Source of the DNA: Chthoniobacter flavus
GTDB taxonomy: Bacteria; Verrucomicrobiota; Verrucomicrobiia; Chthoniobacterales; Terrimicrobiaceae
Direction of reading: 5' to 3'
Assembly: GCA_945863785.1 (NCBI GenBank)
Contig: CAMBAQ010000074.1
Location: forward strand, 1-8,818
Length of the DNA: 8,818 bases
Both the position numbers and the translations under genes were made by a program. Of this stretch, positions 7,316 to 8,818 are shown one piece after another (positions within the stretch are counted from its first letter, which is position 1; each line of letters begins with the position of its first letter). Under the pieces are notes generated by a model. It saw nothing but the letters and a program-made list of their open reading frames with translations. It had not been told where the DNA came from and searched no databases.

Positions 7316-7776
7316 AACGTTTTTTCCCCACAGGATCTCAGGCATTCTCGCTGGTGGAAGTCACTTTGGCATTGGGAATTATATCATTTGGTCTGATTTC
7401 TATCATGGGCCTGATTCCCATGGGACTTGGTATAGTAAAGGAGAGTGCGCATGAGGCTGCCGCCCTCAATATTTTGTCAGCAGTGAGTTCTGATCTTCAG
7501 TGCGTTGGTTCCAATACAACAGACTCGGCCATCTACCAAATTCCCGTGAACTCGGTCAATTCTGGAAAACGATATTTTGACATTGATGGCAACTGGTTGG
7601 GGATTAGTGCGACAATTTCCAGCGATGCGGCGGTGTATGCGCTCAGTTGGACGATTCAAGCGCGCAGCCTTCAGGGCCCGCCTGTAGCCTTCATTTCCAT
7701 CGACTGGCCTGCAAAGGCCACTCAGCCCCTGGGATCCGTGGATTGCGTTTTAGTTCTTACACGAAATCCGAGTTAG
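7312..7776 (+). CDS. Verru_Chthon cassette protein B (GspI/PilV-like pseudopilin)
   Basis: A 154-aa prepilin-like protein. The N-terminus MKRFFPTGSQA|FSLVEVTLALGIISFGLIS has Phe +1 and Glu +5, with Ala11 before the cleavage site. The helix continues into IMGLIPMGL. The pattern "FSLVEV.LALGI.SF.L..I.GL.P.G" is what I recall as typical of family B, and it resembles GspI/PilV proteins, which are also the shortest of the minor pseudopilins. The globular part (about residues 45-154) holds paired hydrophobic strands such as YALSWTIQARS and VDCVLVLTRN and a single cysteine pair candidate (C at QCVGS and DCVLV). The ATG at 7312 overlaps the stop of D (ATGA), a classic translational-coupling arrangement. 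It probably contacts the D and C products in one tip complex, by analogy with GspI contacting GspJ and GspK. Confidence 0.87.
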   Translation: MKRFFPTGSQAFSLVEVTLALGIISFGLISIMGLIPMGLGIVKESAHEAAALNILSAVSSDLQCVGSNTTDSAIYQIPVNSVNSGKRYFDIDGNWLGISATISSDAAVYALSWTIQARSLQGPPVAFISIDWPAKATQPLGSVDCVLVLTRNPS

Positions 7777-7777
7777 A

Positions 7778-8620
7778 ATGAAGAAAAAAATCACATTTCA
7801 GAAAGGGGGAAGGGGAGCATTTTCTCTCGTGGAAGTTCTTGTGGCAATGGCTGTTTTTCTGTTTATGGCGGTGATGGTTGCAAGCATAACCGATGGGGTC
7901 TCTCGCATTGTTGGACAATCCCAGCGGCGGATGAGCGTGGATGGCGGCGCGCGTCAATCTCTAAGCCGGATTTCCGCCGATTTTTCCCGTGCCATCATTC
8001 GGAGTGATTTACCGTTTCGCATTGAAAAAAAATCTGGAAACGACGGCCTGAAGTTTTTTGCAGCGGCGGAAGGCTATTCCGCCGGCAGGGGCATTACGAT
8101 GCTGGGTTATCAAGTTGCGAGTGAGGGGCTACAGCGCGGTGCGGAAGCAAAGACTTGGACTTCCAACGGCTCATCGGCCTTATCTTTTACCTCTGTGACG
8201 AATGCGACCGTTTCAAGTAGTTACCTTTCGATCGATAGTGCGAATTATGAAATTTTGGAGTCTGATATTTTTCGCATGGAATTCGCCTTTCTCATGGGGA
8301 ACGGAACCATCAAGGGCGCGGTGGGAACTAATTCCGGCAGCACGACCTACATCGCGAATTTTGCTTCGACGGCGCGCACAGCCTCAAGCAATGCCATCCG
8401 CGCTGTGATTGTGACTGTGGCCGCTGTGGACAGCCGTGCCCGCTTGTTGATGAGTCCTTCAGAATACAGCCAGTTGGCGGATAAATTCATCGATCCCTTG
8501 CCAGGAAGCGATCCTTTGACGACATGGCAAGAAAATTTCACCAATTCGGCTGTTGTGTTGTCCCAGCCAGCCCGTGAGGGTATTCGTATCTACCAGCGTT
8601 ATATCTACATCGACAATTGA
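7778..8620 (+). CDS. Verru_Chthon cassette protein C (GspJ-like pseudopilin)
   Basis: A 280-aa prepilin-like protein and the last gene of the operon, starting 1 bp after the stop of B. The leader MKKKITFQKGGRGA is rich in Lys/Arg and followed by FSLVEVLVAMAVFLFMAVMVAS (15-36), with Phe +1 and Glu +5 and Ala14 at -1. Downstream, residues about 60-110 (RQSLSRISADFSRAIIRSDLPF, then NDGLKFFAAAEGY) follow the GspJ-like pattern "R..L.ri..Df..a..R.dl". A middle segment (ILESDIFRMEFAFLMGNG) resembles the strand pair that closes the GspJ core, and the C-terminus ends RIYQRYIYIDN, which fits family C as I recall it. No strong Shine-Dalgarno precedes the ATG, again suggesting coupling. Role: inner-membrane anchored minor pseudopilin, proposed partner of the B product. 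Assignment to family C rests on pattern memory and gene order. Confidence 0.87.
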   Translation: MKKKITFQKGGRGAFSLVEVLVAMAVFLFMAVMVASITDGVSRIVGQSQRRMSVDGGARQSLSRISADFSRAIIRSDLPFRIEKKSGNDGLKFFAAAEGYSAGRGITMLGYQVASEGLQRGAEAKTWTSNGSSALSFTSVTNATVSSSYLSIDSANYEILESDIFRMEFAFLMGNGTIKGAVGTNSGSTTYIANFASTARTASSNAIRAVIVTVAAVDSRARLLMSPSEYSQLADKFIDPLPGSDPLTTWQENFTNSAVVLSQPAREGIRIYQRYIYIDN

Positions 8621-8761
8621 ATGTGCGATCATCAAGACGGTTGGTTACTCGCGCACTGGTCATAGCATTTATCCACACCAAACGATTTGTCTCCAACTCC
8701 CCAGTGCGTCATTTTGAATAGAAACTGTCCTTTCTCCACTTCGTTCCAAAAAAATATTTCG
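8621..8761. other. Non-coding gap after the cassette, with an inverted repeat
   Basis: No convincing gene lies here. CGCACTGG (8652-8659) and CCAGTGCG (8701-8708) form a perfect 8-bp GC-rich inverted repeat, extendable by one G-T pair, with a 41-nt loop that itself holds a small CAAA-cga-TTTG hairpin (8679-8689). Only a weak T-tract follows (tcatttt, 8709-8715). It may end the cassette transcript, but the loop is too long for a textbook intrinsic terminator. A second partner for CGCAC, GTGCG, lies at 8623-8627. Confidence 0.35.
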
Positions 8762-8818
8762 ATGAAAATTACCACGCCCATTCTTGACAAGCCATTGAGA
8801 GACATTGCCGTAATGAAG
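8762..8818 (+). CDS. Possible start of a new gene, truncated by the window edge
   Basis: A frame opens with ATG at 8762 and stays open for 19 codons to the end (MKITTPILDKPLRDIAVMK). I do not recognise it and no Shine-Dalgarno precedes the ATG (upstream is aaaaaaatatttcg). An alternative reading is that the true gene starts further on: the bases contain TTGACA (8784-8789) that could be a promoter element, and a second in-frame ATG at 8813. The stretch is too short to judge coding character. Confidence 0.3.
   Translation, partial: MKITTPILDKPLRDIAVMK

Noticed and set aside
8784..8814. TTGACA (8784-8789) with CGTAAT (8809-8814) as a promoter
   Set aside because: The spacer would be 19 bp and the -10 match is poor; it also lies inside the possible new frame. 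The real -10 could be beyond the window, so it is not listed as a feature.

Overview
The window most likely comes from a member of the phylum Verrucomicrobiota. The strongest evidence is a gene set matching the "Verru_Chthon cassette" (proteins A, B, C and D), first defined from Verrucomicrobium and Chthoniobacter. The family calls are recalled from characteristic sequence patterns, not from a search. Base composition is moderate. All genes read left to right.

Region 1 (2-2185) is the end of a carbohydrate-use operon. It holds the C-terminal part of an FGGY-family sugar kinase and, 12 bp later, a complete sugar:cation symporter of the GPH/MFS type with two extra C-terminal membrane helices. 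Together they suggest import of a sugar or sugar derivative followed by phosphorylation.

Region 2 (2186-2407) is a 222-bp gap. It has a small palindrome just after the symporter, a good sigma70-like promoter (TTGACA, 17 bp, TATGTT) and a leader of about 105 nt that can form a bulged hairpin.

Region 3 (2408-8620) is a tightly packed five-gene operon: cassette A (1165 aa), an unrecognised secreted protein (269 aa), then D, B and C. Every junction is an overlap or a 1-bp gap. D, B and C carry type IV prepilin N-termini and look like GspH-, GspI- and GspJ-type minor pseudopilins in the same H-I-J order as type II secretion operons. A has a hydrophobic N-terminus after Gly-Phe without Glu5, plus internal motifs resembling those of GspK. 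My reading is that the operon encodes a free-standing minor-pseudopilin tip complex with a greatly enlarged GspK-like subunit and an extra secreted partner. No ATPase, platform protein, secretin or prepilin peptidase is present, so it would have to borrow a machine encoded elsewhere.

Region 4 (8621-8818) is mostly non-coding. It has a GC-rich inverted repeat that may act as a terminator. A possible new reading frame starts at 8762 and runs off the window.

No tRNA, rRNA, CRISPR array, insertion sequence or phage gene was seen.
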